Positions 11,723-24,250 of a stretch of DNA of 64,000 bases are shown piece after piece. The DNA lies in NCBI GenBank assembly GCA_000499405.2, contig HG738137.1, forward strand, positions 12,770,121 through 12,834,120, read 5' to 3'. The first letter of the stretch is position 1; every line of letters begins with the position of its first letter. The notes under the pieces are model-generated. The model was given only the letters and a program-made list of their open reading frames with translations, had not been told where the DNA came from and searched no databases. The position numbers and the translations under genes are program-made. The DNA comes from Onchocerca volvulus. Lineage: Eukaryota > Nematoda > Chromadorea > Rhabditida > Onchocercidae.

Positions 11723-14537
11723 AGGGTTTTTTGATGATTACTTGTCGGGTTTAATTGAAATGATTTTTGTTTCGAGTGTTCCAGTTGTTTGGGTTATTAG
11801 TTGCTTCAATTTAAAGTGTTTTAGATTAACGGGTAATTTATTATCGAGGTTTTAAGGAAAGGCATAACGTTTCATTTGGATGAAATGAATTGGTATTTCT
11901 TCGGATTTGAAAATGACATATATTATTTCATTCTGAAGTAAAAAAATAAGTTTTTACTACACGCAAAAGTTAAAGTGATTTCACACATTAAATATTTCGA
12001 TATGAAAAAGTTGAATGGAAGAATCAAACGAAGTGGGCAAGATAATTAGAATTGAATTTGAATTTGTTTTTGATCATTCTAATTAAGAATTAAAAGATTT
12101 TTGCAGGATGATTATCGGTTTTTTTTTCAGTTTCATTGAAACTGATATTGAAATTATCATTGATAGTTTTGTATGAATTTTTCTTCCAAAGATTGTCATT
12201 TTTCAGACCATTTCATTTTGTTACTCTTCTGAATATAATTCAGCGGAAATATTATGTTCAAGTTTAAATATCCCTCATTCCAGTTATTTGCAAAATACTT
12301 TTAGTTTTACGACACGTTTTTTTGCACGAAGTAAATCTGATACTTAATTGATCGCCGAATTGTATTTGCTATTTTTATATTTACTGTATTGATCATATTT
12401 ACTGTTTCTGTTTCGCAAGAGTTAACAGATTTCTAATTTAGTTATTTCAATTTTTTATTAATTTTTGATTCACACTTATTCTTCTTTTAATGTATATCTA
12501 ACATTTTTCTTGGTATTTGGACTTAATTTGATTTAATTGCTTCAATTTATCATTAATTTTTGATAAACAAAAAATTTTGATGAACTTCCAAGTTATGAAT
12601 TTTTTAGTACGAATAAAAGCAGAGAGATTTCTAAGAAGTCACAAAATCAGTAGGATGGAATAATATAGATCTATTGCCGAACAACTGCAAAATTTTCAGC
12701 TTTTTTACGAAAGTTCGTAAATCATTATTAATCACCGGTTTTCGTGTTGAATTGTTCGATACAAAGAGGTAGACAAGTTGATTGGGTATTCTTTTTTTAA
12801 CAGAAACAAATTTTCAGAAAGTATTGGAGATATGAAATTAAGATCATCGATTTATCAAGGATTCATTTTCATCTTATTATTTAGATTTTAAAGATACTAT
12901 CGTCAAGAAATGTCTTGTGTAAATTATACATGCATGCAGTGAATATGAATATATTTGGTCGATGATTTGTTAAGAATTTTAGGCTATTGGTTCTTTTTTT
13001 CCCTTTCAAGTTTATGATTTGGAATTCGTGATACGGTTTCTTTCTGTGATTCACTGAATTACTCTATGATTTGAAAATACAATATAAACGGCTTAACTTT
13101 GCAAAAATCGAAAATGCTGAAAATAGAACAGAAGTATCAGTTCGGATACGTGGCTACTAATCAAATTCATAAAATATCAATTCGAAAATATGTTAGTCAT
13201 GAAGATTTCCGTAATGGAGTTACTTAAGTGCGCAGAAATTATGCGGTTTTCGTGAGATGTTATTTTAAATTTAAATTTAACTGAAGATGAATGGTAGTTC
13301 GGAACTTTTAGTCGGTAAAATAGAAAAGAAATCTGAATTTTGAAATATTTTTATCCTTGAGTATTCTTTTTTTTGTAACTTTGAGACATTTCTAAGCAAA
13401 AATTCATTTGACGTCAAATATTTTTAATACGTTACATATAAATAAATGAGAGATGGGATTTAATGTTGCTTTCGCAATTTATTTGAAAATCAAGCGATGA
13501 TTGTTTGTTAGTTCAAAGTAGTTGTTTGGGAATTAATAATATAATTATTTTTGAGAGTAAATTAATTATTTGAAATATTACTTGAAGTATAATATTCATT
13601 TCTGTATATTTTTCCCACTCTGTCTCCACGCACATTTCCATATCTTGCTCAACTTCATCCATACGAATTGAGCTAAATCTCCATCAGTTAAATGTATCGT
13701 TGCGATTTCTTTAATTTATTTTCGTCACATTTTTAATACAATCTGAAATAGTCTAATTTTAGACTACTTTTTTCTGTCGACATTTAAATTCCAAAATAAA
13801 TTTAGGATTGCTGACATGATTTTATGTAAATTGGTGGCAATGATTTCCACATATATTGGAGTTAAGAAATCGATTTTTAGTTGTATTAAACTGGATTTTT
13901 TTTATGCATGAAAAAGCAGTTCCGTCAGATTCTGCATGTAAAAGCAATTTGTTGACTTCATAATTTCCGTTGTTTAGCATTTTTTCATTTTGGCATTTTA
14001 ATGAATTCTATGAGTGGAAAAGCAATTCCGTCAAATTTTTCTAGAAATATTCGATTTAAATTCACAAATTAATTAGTAAATTTTTTGCAGATTGATTTCA
14101 TTAATTTATTTTTCTCTACAGAACGCATGAGCGGTAGTCGAATCGAATATATTACCTGCCGGGAAATAAATAACTTGACAATCTATTAATGATCTTTGAA
14201 TTGTTAATGACTTTTTTAACCTATATATATATATACGTATATATAACATGCCTGATTGATGAAATTATTAAAATAAGCTAAATAAATAAATAAATATATA
14301 TTGTTAATGATTTTTTAAACTCACCTATATTTAAATTCAATTTGTTTTAATTATCAAATTACCCTGAAATTATATTTATGGCATTTGAAATTAAAATATG
14401 TTTGTCAAAAAAATGTCAAATATACTTCAAATATTATAATATATTGCTATATACGGATTTGTATCGAATACATAATTATAGCTTGAGGATAATGACAATG
14501 ACTACTTTATCGATCTTTGTCGCTTGCTTGTTTCTCT

Positions 14538-14610
<73 letters not shown>

Positions 14611-14847
14611 CAGCAGTAGGAAATTTTCCGGATTTATTGGCATTTTATCTTGCTTTCGCAGTTTTAAAGTAATTATTTGAAAATTGGATAATATAAAATT
14701 GTTTTGCAAAGTAAAGATAAAAAATTGTTTGAAATATTGCTTAAAATATGATTTTAAATTTCCACACATTTTTCCATTCTACGCAGGCGCACATTTTCGT
14801 ATTTTGTTCAATTTTATTGATACGAATTAAGCCAAATCTCCCCTTTA
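11723..14847. other. Gene-poor stretch downstream of GnT-I
   Basis: AT-rich with no recognised coding exon. It includes the GnT-I 3' untranslated region, repeat copy A (about 13500-14050), a long poly-A run and the left part of repeat copy B (about 14650-14847). Confidence 0.5.
14540..14609. repeat. Long poly-A tract
   Basis: About 70 bases of almost pure A with one interruption (gag). It creates artificial poly-Lys and poly-Phe open frames on the two strands. Confidence 0.95.
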
Positions 14848-15592
14848 TCTATTCTATATAAATGAAAATGTAAATGCTATCTAAATAAATCTCCGGAAGT
14901 TTTCCACCGATTCTTTTCAAATTTTGACGCAATCTTGTATCCCAATAGGCAATCATTTTCATATGGACGTACTTACTTTTTTTCACGTTTCATGTACATG
15001 ACAATTAAAAATAAGTGAGGGAACGGGGTTTATTGATTCCGCCTTCCTTTCTTTCACTCTCTCTTTTTCGTTAATAATAATAAAATAGTAATAAATAATG
15101 ATAAATAATAAAAAATAGTAATGATTAATAATAAATAATGATAAATAACAATAAATGATAATAAATAATGGTCATAATAATATTTTCATGCATAATGATA
15201 AATAATAAATAATAATAGTAATACCAAATAATGATAAATAATAATAATTAATTAGTCATTCATTTGTAATCCTTAACTAGGGTCAGTGTCCATCACTCTC
15301 GCTCGCCGACGAAGGCGCATCATCATCACGCGCTAAAAAAGGCGCCCTTTTCTATCATTTTATAGCGGTTTAATGCTCCGACTCGGGTTTTTTACTTTTA
15401 TATTGTATTCCTCTTTTTGCAGTACCAACAGTTCAGCAAGCAATTCATTTCTCGAATTCAATTTCTATCAAGATTTCAAAGCAACAAATAAAAACTTTCA
15501 GAGGTTTAAGGTTTTGAACAAACGAACATTGACATTTTTATTTATATAAACTAGCTGGATCGGCCATGCTCTTCGTGGCCGGATCCAGCTAG
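14848..15592 (+). mobile_element. Candidate non-autonomous Helitron, 745 bp
   Basis: The 5' end is TCTATTCTATATAAATGAAA immediately after an A. The 3' end is a hairpin (GGCCA, 9-nt loop, TGGCC at 15562-15580) eight bases before CTAG at 15589-15592, which is followed by T. TC start, CTAG end, subterminal hairpin and A/T target without duplication are the defining Helitron marks. The flanks align to repeat copy A as an unfilled site: copy A runs on from ctttaattta into tcacatttttaatac where this copy is interrupted at cttta and resumes at tttcctcat. The interior has no Rep or helicase frame; it carries an AAT-rich repeat and a GC-richer patch at about 15280-15380. The hairpin also sits inside a longer fold, with about 20-base arms spanning 15548-15595. 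Confidence 0.6.
15070..15250. repeat. AAT/ATGATA simple repeat
   Basis: Irregular runs of aataat and aatgataaat inside the candidate Helitron. Confidence 0.85.
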
Positions 15593-17180
15593 TTTCCTCA
15601 TATTTTTAATACAATCTGAAATAATACAATTTTAGATTTTTTCTATCGCTTTTGAATTACATAAGAATAAATTTAGGATTGCTAGCATAATTTTATGTAA
15701 ATTAATGGCAATGCATGAATTCCACATACATTGGATTTCTTCGGTTCTTCACATTTATTGTAATTAAGAACAATTCTCAATTATACTGAAATGAATTTCT
15801 CATTCGAACAATAGTGATCTAACAGTATTCGTACTGAAACCAGATCAAAAGAGATAACGAGAATTCTTATCAGAAGTGAAGATAAAAATAATTTTTCAGT
15901 AAAGATGGAACTTAAAAACTAAATTTATTGATTTCATAATTTCCATTCTTTAGTATTTTTTACCTTGGCATTTTAATTAACTTCCCTGACTGTTAAATAA
16001 TCATTTCTATGGCAGTTGATTTCTGGTATGAATTTCATTTTCATCCATTGAATTTAAAAGGAAACTTCCATATATTTTGAAATATTTTGATTGCTTTCTT
16101 TGCAAGAGAGAAAAAGCAGAAATTTGTTTAAAGAAAAAAAAACAGAAATTAAGCAATGAAATTTCTGTATTGGGCCCCGAATCAATTCTTCTGCTCTAAT
16201 TCGCAGATTTTTCGAAATGATTTTGTCAATGTAAATTGATGGCAATCTCTTTTTGTTTTTCACATATATTGGAGCTAAGAGCGATTCTTAGTTATATTGA
16301 AATGGATTTCTCATTTGAATCAAGAAAAATCTCATCAGATTCTATATCGAAATCAAATCGAAGAAGATAACGAAAATACTCATCAAGAGTGAAGACGAAA
16401 ATAATTTTTCGGTAAAGATGAAAATAAGTTTTCCATTACTTATAAACTAAATTTATTGACTTCGTAATTTTCATTCTGTAGTATTCTTCACATTGTCATT
16501 TTGATTAATTCTCCATTTAATCAACTCCCTCTATTTCAGTTGATTTCTCATACGAATTTCAATTCCATTCATTAAATTTGAAAGGAAATTTTCGTATATT
16601 TTAAAATATATTGATTGTTTTTTTTCTTTTTACAGGAGGGAAAAAGCAGAAATTTGCGTAAAGAAAAAAATAAAAATGAAAAACAGAATTTAAGCAATAA
16701 AATTTCTGTATTTGGCGCCGAATCGATTCTTTTGCGCTGATTATTTGCAGATTTTCTGATATGAATGATTCGGAATCGAAGAAGATGACGAGGATGCTTA
16801 TTGGTTTGTCGTTACTGCGAAATATGTGGTAATTTTTAGCAAATCTTACTGATACTATAGAGATATTTCGGGAAAATCTTGGCAGTTTGAGTATATTGTG
16901 TTTAAATCATATTATTTTAGAAATAATAAATTAAAGTGAGAAATGCTTTATAAATACGGCAGTGAAAATGATACTCATTTGAAGAATGCTAAATTTTAAA
17001 CTTTCTAAAATTCTTTATTTGTTGAATTTATTTAAATTTTCAGTCTGGACAAGAGACTGGACAAGATTGGATTAGGTTTAGGTTAGGTTTAATTTTAGAC
17101 GGCATCATCTAGTTTTGTTTTTTCTTGTTTGATGCTTTTTTCCTTATTATTTTATTGCAAGAGTGAAAATTTGATTTTCC

Positions 17181-17255
17181 GAATATGTTTAATGCGAATA
17201 AAAGTTGGAATGAAGTTTCAGAATATGTCTAATGCGAATAAAAGTTGGGCTGAAG
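17181..17255. repeat. Tandem duplication, 40-bp period
   Basis: A unit beginning gaatatgtttaatgcgaata and continuing aaagttgg occurs at 17181 and 17221 with two or three mismatches. Confidence 0.85.
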
Positions 17256-19104
17256 AATTGTTGTTTCATGATGAAGATTTTGGTATTTCTATCATTTCGT
17301 CATTTTCGTATTTCTAATTTTGACAAATGGCAAAATCATTGATTTTCCATATAATGATCGTATCAAGTTAGCAAGTAAATGCATTAGACGACTCCAAATA
17401 AAAAAAAATGTCGATGAAAGATCTATCAGCAACGATAGAGATGGGAGCTGAAATCGACGCATTGAAAATGATCGTAAAAAATATAGGATCATTACAGAAA
17501 TGTAATACGATAGACTGTAATCATTAAAAGATTCTGATCTGTGATTTCTCTATTTTTGCCCAAAAAATTTTGCTATTTTTTGTTTTGTCATATTTCTTCC
17601 TTTTTATAGAAAGCGAATGTCGGTTATATCAGTTTTAACATTTTGTGAAGCTGGAAAAGAAGAAAGAATATGTTTTATGAAGATGGAAAAGAAGAAAAAA
17701 AATATGTAAAATGACTGATTGTATTTACTATCATAAAAAGTAATATTGATTACTTGATTTTCTTTTTTTTCATTTCCTACACAAATTAATTATTTGTGTA
17801 ATAAAATTGTTTCCCATCTATTAGCAAACTATTTTGCAAAAAAATTTTGACAACGGATATTGAATGTAAATTGTACGAAATAATTTTTGAAAACATTCGA
17901 GTGAATAAATCATCAATTCCAACGAAATATGACAAAATATTTCAATAAATCAAAAGATATAATGTCTAGTGAAGAAATCAACTCATATAATCATGTTATT
18001 AACACATAACAATTATATTCAGTGAACTTTGATTTTATCACTAGGCGTAATTGTATATGACAATTGCTGTATATTTATGTGACAGAAACAAAATTTGAAA
18101 TTTTTGATTTATAATAGTTCACGAATAATTCTTTTTCACTTTATTTAGCGAATAATACGACATAATATTTTAATTTATTAAGTACCACATTAAATTTGAA
18201 CAATTCATACAATTCCTATGTTTTTCCTTGTTATAAAATTGTAGGAATAGATGTCTTGTAAATTGGTATTTACTTGTTTATTCATTCAAGTATATTAGGA
18301 GATATTGTATAATATTCGTTTTATTTTCTATCCTATATTTTATATTATTTAACCTATTTATTTGATTATGATTAAGCCCGGAATTGCTAATTTCCTTTTT
18401 TTTATTTTCAAAAAATAACCTTTTAGAATTCCAAAAAAAAAAAGAAACGAAAAAAGTAGATGATTGGGAAAGTCTAATAATTGTTGCATTACAATATACG
18501 GATATTGTTTGGCTATATCAATAGTTTATTTTTGTTACTTAATATTTGTTGAATAACAGAGAAATATTCCAAATAATCATATTTTTGCAATTTTTTTTTC
18601 GATAAAATTAATAATATTCTGGATTTCAGTTTAATATATTAATTAGAAAAGAGGATTTCCTGAAAAATTTTCATCTCAAAAATTTTTTATCGGTTACTTA
18701 TGAATGTAAGACGCATGAATGTAACTAGTATTTCGAGTTGATAAATGAGTAAACTTGTTGTCTAATTTAAATCTAATATGTAATTTGATAAAAAATTGTC
18801 AGTTTTATAAATAAATTGATTAATATCGAAATTTTTTGATAAAATCTAAGCTACTGAAAATTAATGAATAAATAAGAATCTTTTGTTTTTTTTTTTTTTG
18901 TTTATCGAAATATTTGTCTGGAAAAAACTACAAAATAAGTATAATACTATTTGTCTTTATCATTATTATCATTATTGTTATTATTACTAATATTCTTATC
19001 ATCATTAGTTAATATTATTATTACTAATAGTTATTTTTGTTAGTAATGATTTATCTCATTGTTTCCATATTGCGGCAATTAAAAAAAAAAGTTCAATAAA
19101 TTCG

Positions 19105-19265
19105 ATGATAATAGCCGTTATCAATGATCTCTGTCATCAGTAACTATCTACATATTCCGACATAGCTGTAGATAATGATAACTGTTATCAGTGCTACCGC
19201 CCATTTATAACTATTTATGTATTCCGATTACAGTTGTAGATGATGATAGCTGTTATCAGTACTTT
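19105..19265. repeat. Repeat with gatgatagctgttatcagt cores
   Basis: Three copies of gataatagccgttatca-like cores are separated by about 70 bp, with shared intervening text (aactat...tattccga...agctgtagat). The core is a weak inverted repeat (gataa...ttatc). Confidence 0.7.
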
Positions 19266-20879
19266 TTTTATCACTTGTTTATCAATGCAATTAGAATTTG
19301 AAATGCTATTGTTCGCTTCAACTGTAAGATACAAATAAATTTTGATTGATGAAGATTTTAGTTGAAATTATCCAATATTTAAACCCTTCATTGTCCTTGA
19401 AATTGTTTTTTTGTTCCTCGTTGAATTTTCTCATCAATATTATGTATTCGTAGTAAACAATATTTATGTATGATTTCCATTTTAAATATTTTAATTCAAA
19501 AAAAAAAAAAAGAAAAAACGAACAATTAGACTAATTAGAATAATAATAAAAGGAGAAAGGAAAGGTTGCATTTTTTTTAATAAAAATTTTTCGCTAATTT
19601 TATACCATATTTTCAATGAAAATTATTTTAAATTAACAATTTACTCTAAACGAATTATCAATTTAAATATATGAATCATTCCATTCATTCTTTTAATAAA
19701 TGAGAAATTAATCCTTTACATTGAAATATTTATTCACTGAAAATTATGACATCAAATTTAATCATTATTATAAAATTTGGCATATTTCTTTAATCTCAGA
19801 ACTGGAAAAAAAAACGTTGAAAAAAGGAAATTTTAAAAAATTTTTAAATGTTGTTTAAAAAATTTGAACATGATGATATCCAGCGAAAAATAAAATTTTC
19901 ATTCGCAGAAAAAAAAACAGCATGCAAATGAGGCGAAAATTAAAATTAATGAATAATTAATCTAATTATTCTTATTCCCTTATCTAAACTTACGGTGTAT
20001 TAATATATTTTCGTGAATAATTATAGATTGATAATTTATTAATTGTAATTGCTACTTATATTTTCCTATTTCTTAATTTAAGTGTTTTTTTTTCATTCCG
20101 AAATTTAATTATTAGAAATTATAAATAAATTTTTGATCTTTCATTTACTTATTATTTTGTATAATTTTGTTGAAAGTTTGAAACTATTGAGCAAATTCCT
20201 CACTTACTTTTCAGTGGTACAACAAAATAGGGAATTTATTGAAAATTCAAATATTCCAAAAAATTGACCATAACTGAAATCTCTCAAATTGAAAAAAAAA
20301 ACCAGTTAACCTAAAAAAGTAAGTCAAATTTAATTATTCAAATTTATATTTGCACAGTTTTGAAAATTTAAATTCCTTCCTAATTTGTAGAAGTATTTTA
20401 ATATTTACATGATTTTTGTAATAAAAAAAAAAAAAAATTACAAGTCGTTGAATAAATACGATAAAAAGAAAAAAGGAAGTGATCTATCATTTTTAAGTTT
20501 TAGCAAAGAAGTAGATAGACGAAGATTTGTACTACTGATAACGATAATAGTAGTCGTAAACATTAAATGAATGTTATCAGATAAAATGTTCAAGGCGAAA
20601 GATCAAATCGAATTTTCACGGAACGAAAGAAAGAATTAAAATTTATGCTTGCTAAAATTTTAATATATTAACTTTTAGCATTTGTTTACTTTTATCTTGA
20701 GCAATTTAGCAATATTATTATTTGTATTTATTTAAAATAGATCGTATGGTAATCATACGATATTCTTTCTACAAAAATTGTACAGTAACTGAGTGCTAAT
20801 TTTACAGTACTCGTCAAAAATAACAATTGTATTAGAAAGTTGCTTTTCTGATATTAATAAGTTCTTATTTTATATAATG

Positions 20880-21080
20880 AACAGTGGTAGTATGGTAATA
20901 TTAATGAGTGATATTGGTGTGATAAGTTGCAATAATAAGATGATGGCAATATGATAAGATGTAATGAAATGATAGCAATATAATAAGCCACAATAATAAT
21001 GCAAAGTGATATGATATAATAGATGGTAGTGATACGACAATGGTGATAAGATAAAATTGGAGTGATAAATAAGATATCTA
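20880..21080. repeat. Low-complexity tga/gata-rich tract
   Basis: Irregular repetition of gtgatatgataagatggcaa-like words. It makes a His/Tyr-rich shadow frame on the minus strand. Confidence 0.75.
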
Positions 21081-21822
21081 AATGATTTGAATTTTGTCAA
21101 ACTCTTCCTGATACGATAAATTTGTTAAGTTAAATTATTTAATTTAAAAAAAAAAAAATAGTGATGAAATAATGAACTGTTGATTAGAAACTAATTAAAT
21201 TATCTAACAATTTCTTTTATTTTTTATTTTCTAATCTTATATCTTCTACTTGCATAATCAATATACTTTTTCCATATTCGTTAATTTTTTTGTAATTGTG
21301 GAAATAAATAAAATTATATGATATTTATCTCAAAATTTTTTGCAAAAATATTTATTGATATTTTCTTTTCAATACTTGATATGTTTTGATATATTCACAT
21401 TTACCATTCATTTTATAGAATTAAATTTCATTAATTAATTCAAGAAAAGTTTATGAAATTATCAAGTATTGTTACATCAGAACAATTATATTACTATAAT
21501 TTGTTAAGTTGAATTATGTAAAAAAAAAATAATTAAAGGATAAAATGCTAATTATGAACTAATTGAGCGATTGAATTATTCAACAATACTTCATTATTTT
21601 ATTTTACATTTTACATATTATTTATTTCATTTTCTTTTCCTCTTTCTTTTCGCACTTTTTCTTAACATTTAATTTTCGAATTTATAAAAGAAATTGAAAT
21701 TTATGTATAAATATGTTCATTAATCATTTTAACCAAATAAAATATAATTATTCTTTTCTTTTCCACCTCTGCCCTCTCCGCTTTTCCCTAATATCTTTTC
21801 TTTTTTTTTTTACACTTTATAT

Positions 21823-22206
21823 ATGTCATTTTGCTGTTCGATAGCAATAATAATCATACTAAATTGGGCAGTCGCAAGCAGCAGCAGTGTCAGCGGCGGC
21901 GGCGGCGGCGGTGACGGCGGCTTTCGAGATGACAATTCATGTTTCCGTAACAGTATCACCACCAAGGTCTCCTTTCTTCTTTCGTCTTTTTCCCAAAACT
22001 GTTCCATCTCCTATCTTTCAATTTTCCAATTTCTTTTTCCTAATTTACTCGATCATGCATTCATTTTACCGATTTGTCGAAATATTCCCACCTTCTTCCT
22101 CCCTCACCCCCCCTTCCTCTTCCTCCAACTTTTCAACAAATTCATATTTACATCCATTTGCTTTCTATATGTATATTTACTATTTTCATATTTACCAATT
22201 TGGTAA
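21823..22206 (+). other. Open frame with signal-peptide-like start and Gly tract, unproven
   Basis: A 127-codon frame begins MSFCCSIAIIIILNWAVASS, which resembles a secretory signal, then a Gly run encoded by a GGC/GGT tract at about 21892-21920, then a Phe/Ser/Leu-rich tail typical of pyrimidine-rich non-coding DNA. Only the first about 50 codons look protein-like. It could be a first exon ending near 21966 at a gtctcc donor, or chance. I recognise no family. Confidence 0.2.
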
Positions 22207-22427
22207 GAATCGCAGGGGGTCGGGAAAGGATAAGAATTTGTTTACCTTTTCACATACATTTTCCTCCCCTCCCCCTCCCCGCCCTCGACTATTCTCTAAC
22301 CCCGTCTTCCTTCTTGTCAACAAAATATTTGACAGTTAAGGCTATTAGTAGTAAACATTGCAAAGGGGTGGAATAAAATTCATTGATGTTATTGTACATA
22401 TATGTGCCATTTTTGGATTCCCCACTC

Positions 22428-22495
22428 GCTCCCCCGAATCCCCTGCTCCCCCGAATCCCCTGCTCCCCCGAGTCATCTGCTCCCCCGCCTTTCCG
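22428..22495 (-). repeat. 17-bp C-rich minisatellite; G-quadruplex motif on the minus strand
   Basis: The unit gctcccccgaatcccct occurs twice exactly, then twice more with changes, and runs into ccgcgccccccgc. Read on the minus strand this gives alternating GGGGG and GGGG runs with four-base loops, a strong quadruplex motif; the plus strand could form an i-motif. It lies in a C/T-rich island from about 21760 to 22530 in an otherwise AT-rich region. Confidence 0.85.
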
Positions 22496-22814
22496 CGCCC
22501 CCCGCTTTGTTCTCTCATCCCACTGACCTGATTGATGTAGCAGCTATGCCATAAATTTTAATTGTTCGAAAATAGATTTGCATACCAATGGCTATCTCAT
22601 CCTTTCTCATTCCTCTTTCCTCATCTTCTTTTTCCCATCATTTCTATTGATCCGAAATTTTTGCCAATATGATTTTATCGAAATGAATTACAATTGTTTG
22701 AATTAATTATTTTAATACTATATTTTCATTTAAAAATTTATTATTTCCATTTTTAATTATTTTTTTCTTATTTTAATAGATAATATGGGGAAATTTTTTC
22801 TTTCTCAGTTTAAT

Positions 22815-23085
22815 CCTAATGTGAAGTTTTTATTTTCACTTTTAAAGTGAATTTATTTTTTTTTTTTAAATTATTCCCAATACCTTACGAACACTTTTTT
22901 CCCATCTCCCATGTTTTATTTTTTTTTTTTCAGCTTATTTCCAATTTTCCAACTTTCATTCTTCTTTTCACTTACCTAATACTTTACGTGAAGTTTTTTC
23001 CATTCTTATGTGAAGTTCTTTTTTCTTTACCTATTTCCAATGCCTTACGTGAAGTTTTTTTTCATTTCTAACGTGAAGTTTTTCA
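22815..23085. repeat. Dispersed short repeat with ACGTGAAGTTTTT core
   Basis: Five copies of (t/c)t(t/a)acgtgaagttttt or atgtgaagtt occur at about 22819, 22985, 23008, 23044 and 23070, separated by T-rich spacers that also share tatttccaat. Two further diverged cttacgaacact-like copies may be present. Confidence 0.7.
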
Positions 23086-23454
23086 ATCTTACATAATGCT
23101 GTTTTCTTTTTCCACCTATTTTGTAACTTTTACATCAAAAAAAATTTTTTTTTTTTTCATTCTTGCTAAAAACACAGTGATGATAGGGATAGAAAATATA
23201 CCATGTAGGAGTAAACGTAAATTTATTACATTTATATTATGGATGTTATGAATTTAAAAAAAAATTGATTATTTTAAATACCAATAAAAGATTTTATTTT
23301 AAATAAATAAAATCTATATTTTATATCCATTCCTAATATTATATTAATAAATTATTTGATTACCAAAATATAACTATTATAAATGATCTTATCATCTTAT
23401 CATTGACCGCTATTTTCCCGTATTCCCCGATTTTTTCCTTTTTTCCGTAATATT

Positions 23455-23509
<55 letters not shown>
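23455..23509. repeat. CT dinucleotide microsatellite
   Basis: About 27 uninterrupted CT units. Confidence 0.97.
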
Positions 23510-23513
<4 letters not shown>

Positions 23514-23664
23514 CGTTCATATGGAAGAAATTTCTATGAGAAAGAAAAAATTGAAACATGAAAGGGTAACAGGTAATTGATCGAATACTTCGACTAGAAA
23601 ATTAATTATTGATTGGTTGATTTTTGCTGGATCAATGAAATGGAAGCCATTTCTGTAGGATAGA

Positions 23665-23705
23665 GGGGAGGGGAGGGGGAGGGAGTGATTGATAAAGGGC
23701 GGGGG
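23665..23705 (+). other. G-quadruplex motif on the plus strand
   Basis: The run GGGG-A-GGGG-A-GGGGG-A-GGG at 23665-23683 has four G-tracts with single-base loops, the most stable class of predicted quadruplex. GGGCGGGGG follows at about 23697-23705. Confidence 0.8.
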
Positions 23706-23869
23706 TAAGAGATTGAGGAAGGAGGACAAAAATTGATTCATATTTGACAATTCATTCTATTCTATCAATGTAATGGATGGTGTACAGTTGGAGTGGAAAT
23801 ATACAGGTAGATAGATAATGGGTACCTATAATTTAGTGCTATTTAAGAAATAAAAGTAGAAATAGGTCG

Positions 23870-24250
23870 ATAATTGTGGTACTAATTATCAAGGTTGGTA
23901 CCAATTATCAGGTAGTGTTACCTGATAGTAATGGTACTAATATCAGGTTGAGAATGATTACGAGTGCGACCTGTATTAATAGGATCAATATCAGGTTGAA
24001 AATAATCATGAGTAATAACCTATTCTAATGACACCAATATAGGACACCAAAATTTAATGACACTGATATAGGATTGAAGAAAACCAAATAATGGTACTTG
24101 TAAACTAATGATGAAAATGACTTGAAGAATTCCATCTAATATTTGAGCCAGGTTGAAGATCAAATCAGAAGTCCTACTTGTGCTAGTGGTACTAATATTT
24201 GGGTTGAGGATGATCGATAGATATTACCTTGTATCAATAATACTGGTTTT
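23870..24250. repeat. Diverged minisatellite, unit about 55-60 bp
   Basis: About six imperfect copies carry the pattern taatggtactaatatcagg, ttgagaatgat, acgagtg, acct. Starts are near 23875, 23925, 23980, 24030, 24055 and 24195. It ends about 570 bp before the first innexin start codon. Confidence 0.7.

Larger units (their letters stand above)
13500..16770. repeat. Local cluster of three diverged copies of a repeat of about 500 bp or more
   Basis: Copy A is about 13500-14050. Copy B is about 14650-14847 plus 15593-16230, split by the candidate Helitron. Copy C is about 16200-16770 and lacks the left part. Shared marks are tttttaatacaatctgaaat (13730, 15602); tttatgtaaatt followed by ggcaatg and cacatatattgga (near 13825, 15690, 16225); gaaaaagcagaaattt (about 16110 and 16640); and attgacttcataatttcc-like runs (13950, 15930, 16458). 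The copies are clearly related but heavily diverged. No coding frame is shared, so this looks like old segmental duplication or a non-coding repeat family. Confidence 0.75.
15593..21759. other. Gene-poor AT-rich region
   Basis: No recognisable exon on either strand. Beyond repeat copies B and C it contains a TTAGGT-like patch at 17069-17092 (related to but not equal to the nematode telomere unit TTAGGC), TTA-rich runs near 18950-19050, and the repeats listed separately. Open frames here lack splice support and have AT-driven composition. Confidence 0.5.

Noticed and set aside
14378..14769. Poly-Lys and poly-Phe frames on opposite strands
   Set aside because: They are created by the long poly-A tract.
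15548..15595. microRNA-like hairpin
   Set aside because: The stem of about 20 bp with a 9-base loop is short for a precursor, and its position at a CTAG-T boundary fits a Helitron end better.
17069..17092. Interstitial telomere repeat
   Set aside because: The units are TTAGGT/TTTAGG, not TTAGGC, and there are only about three imperfect copies.
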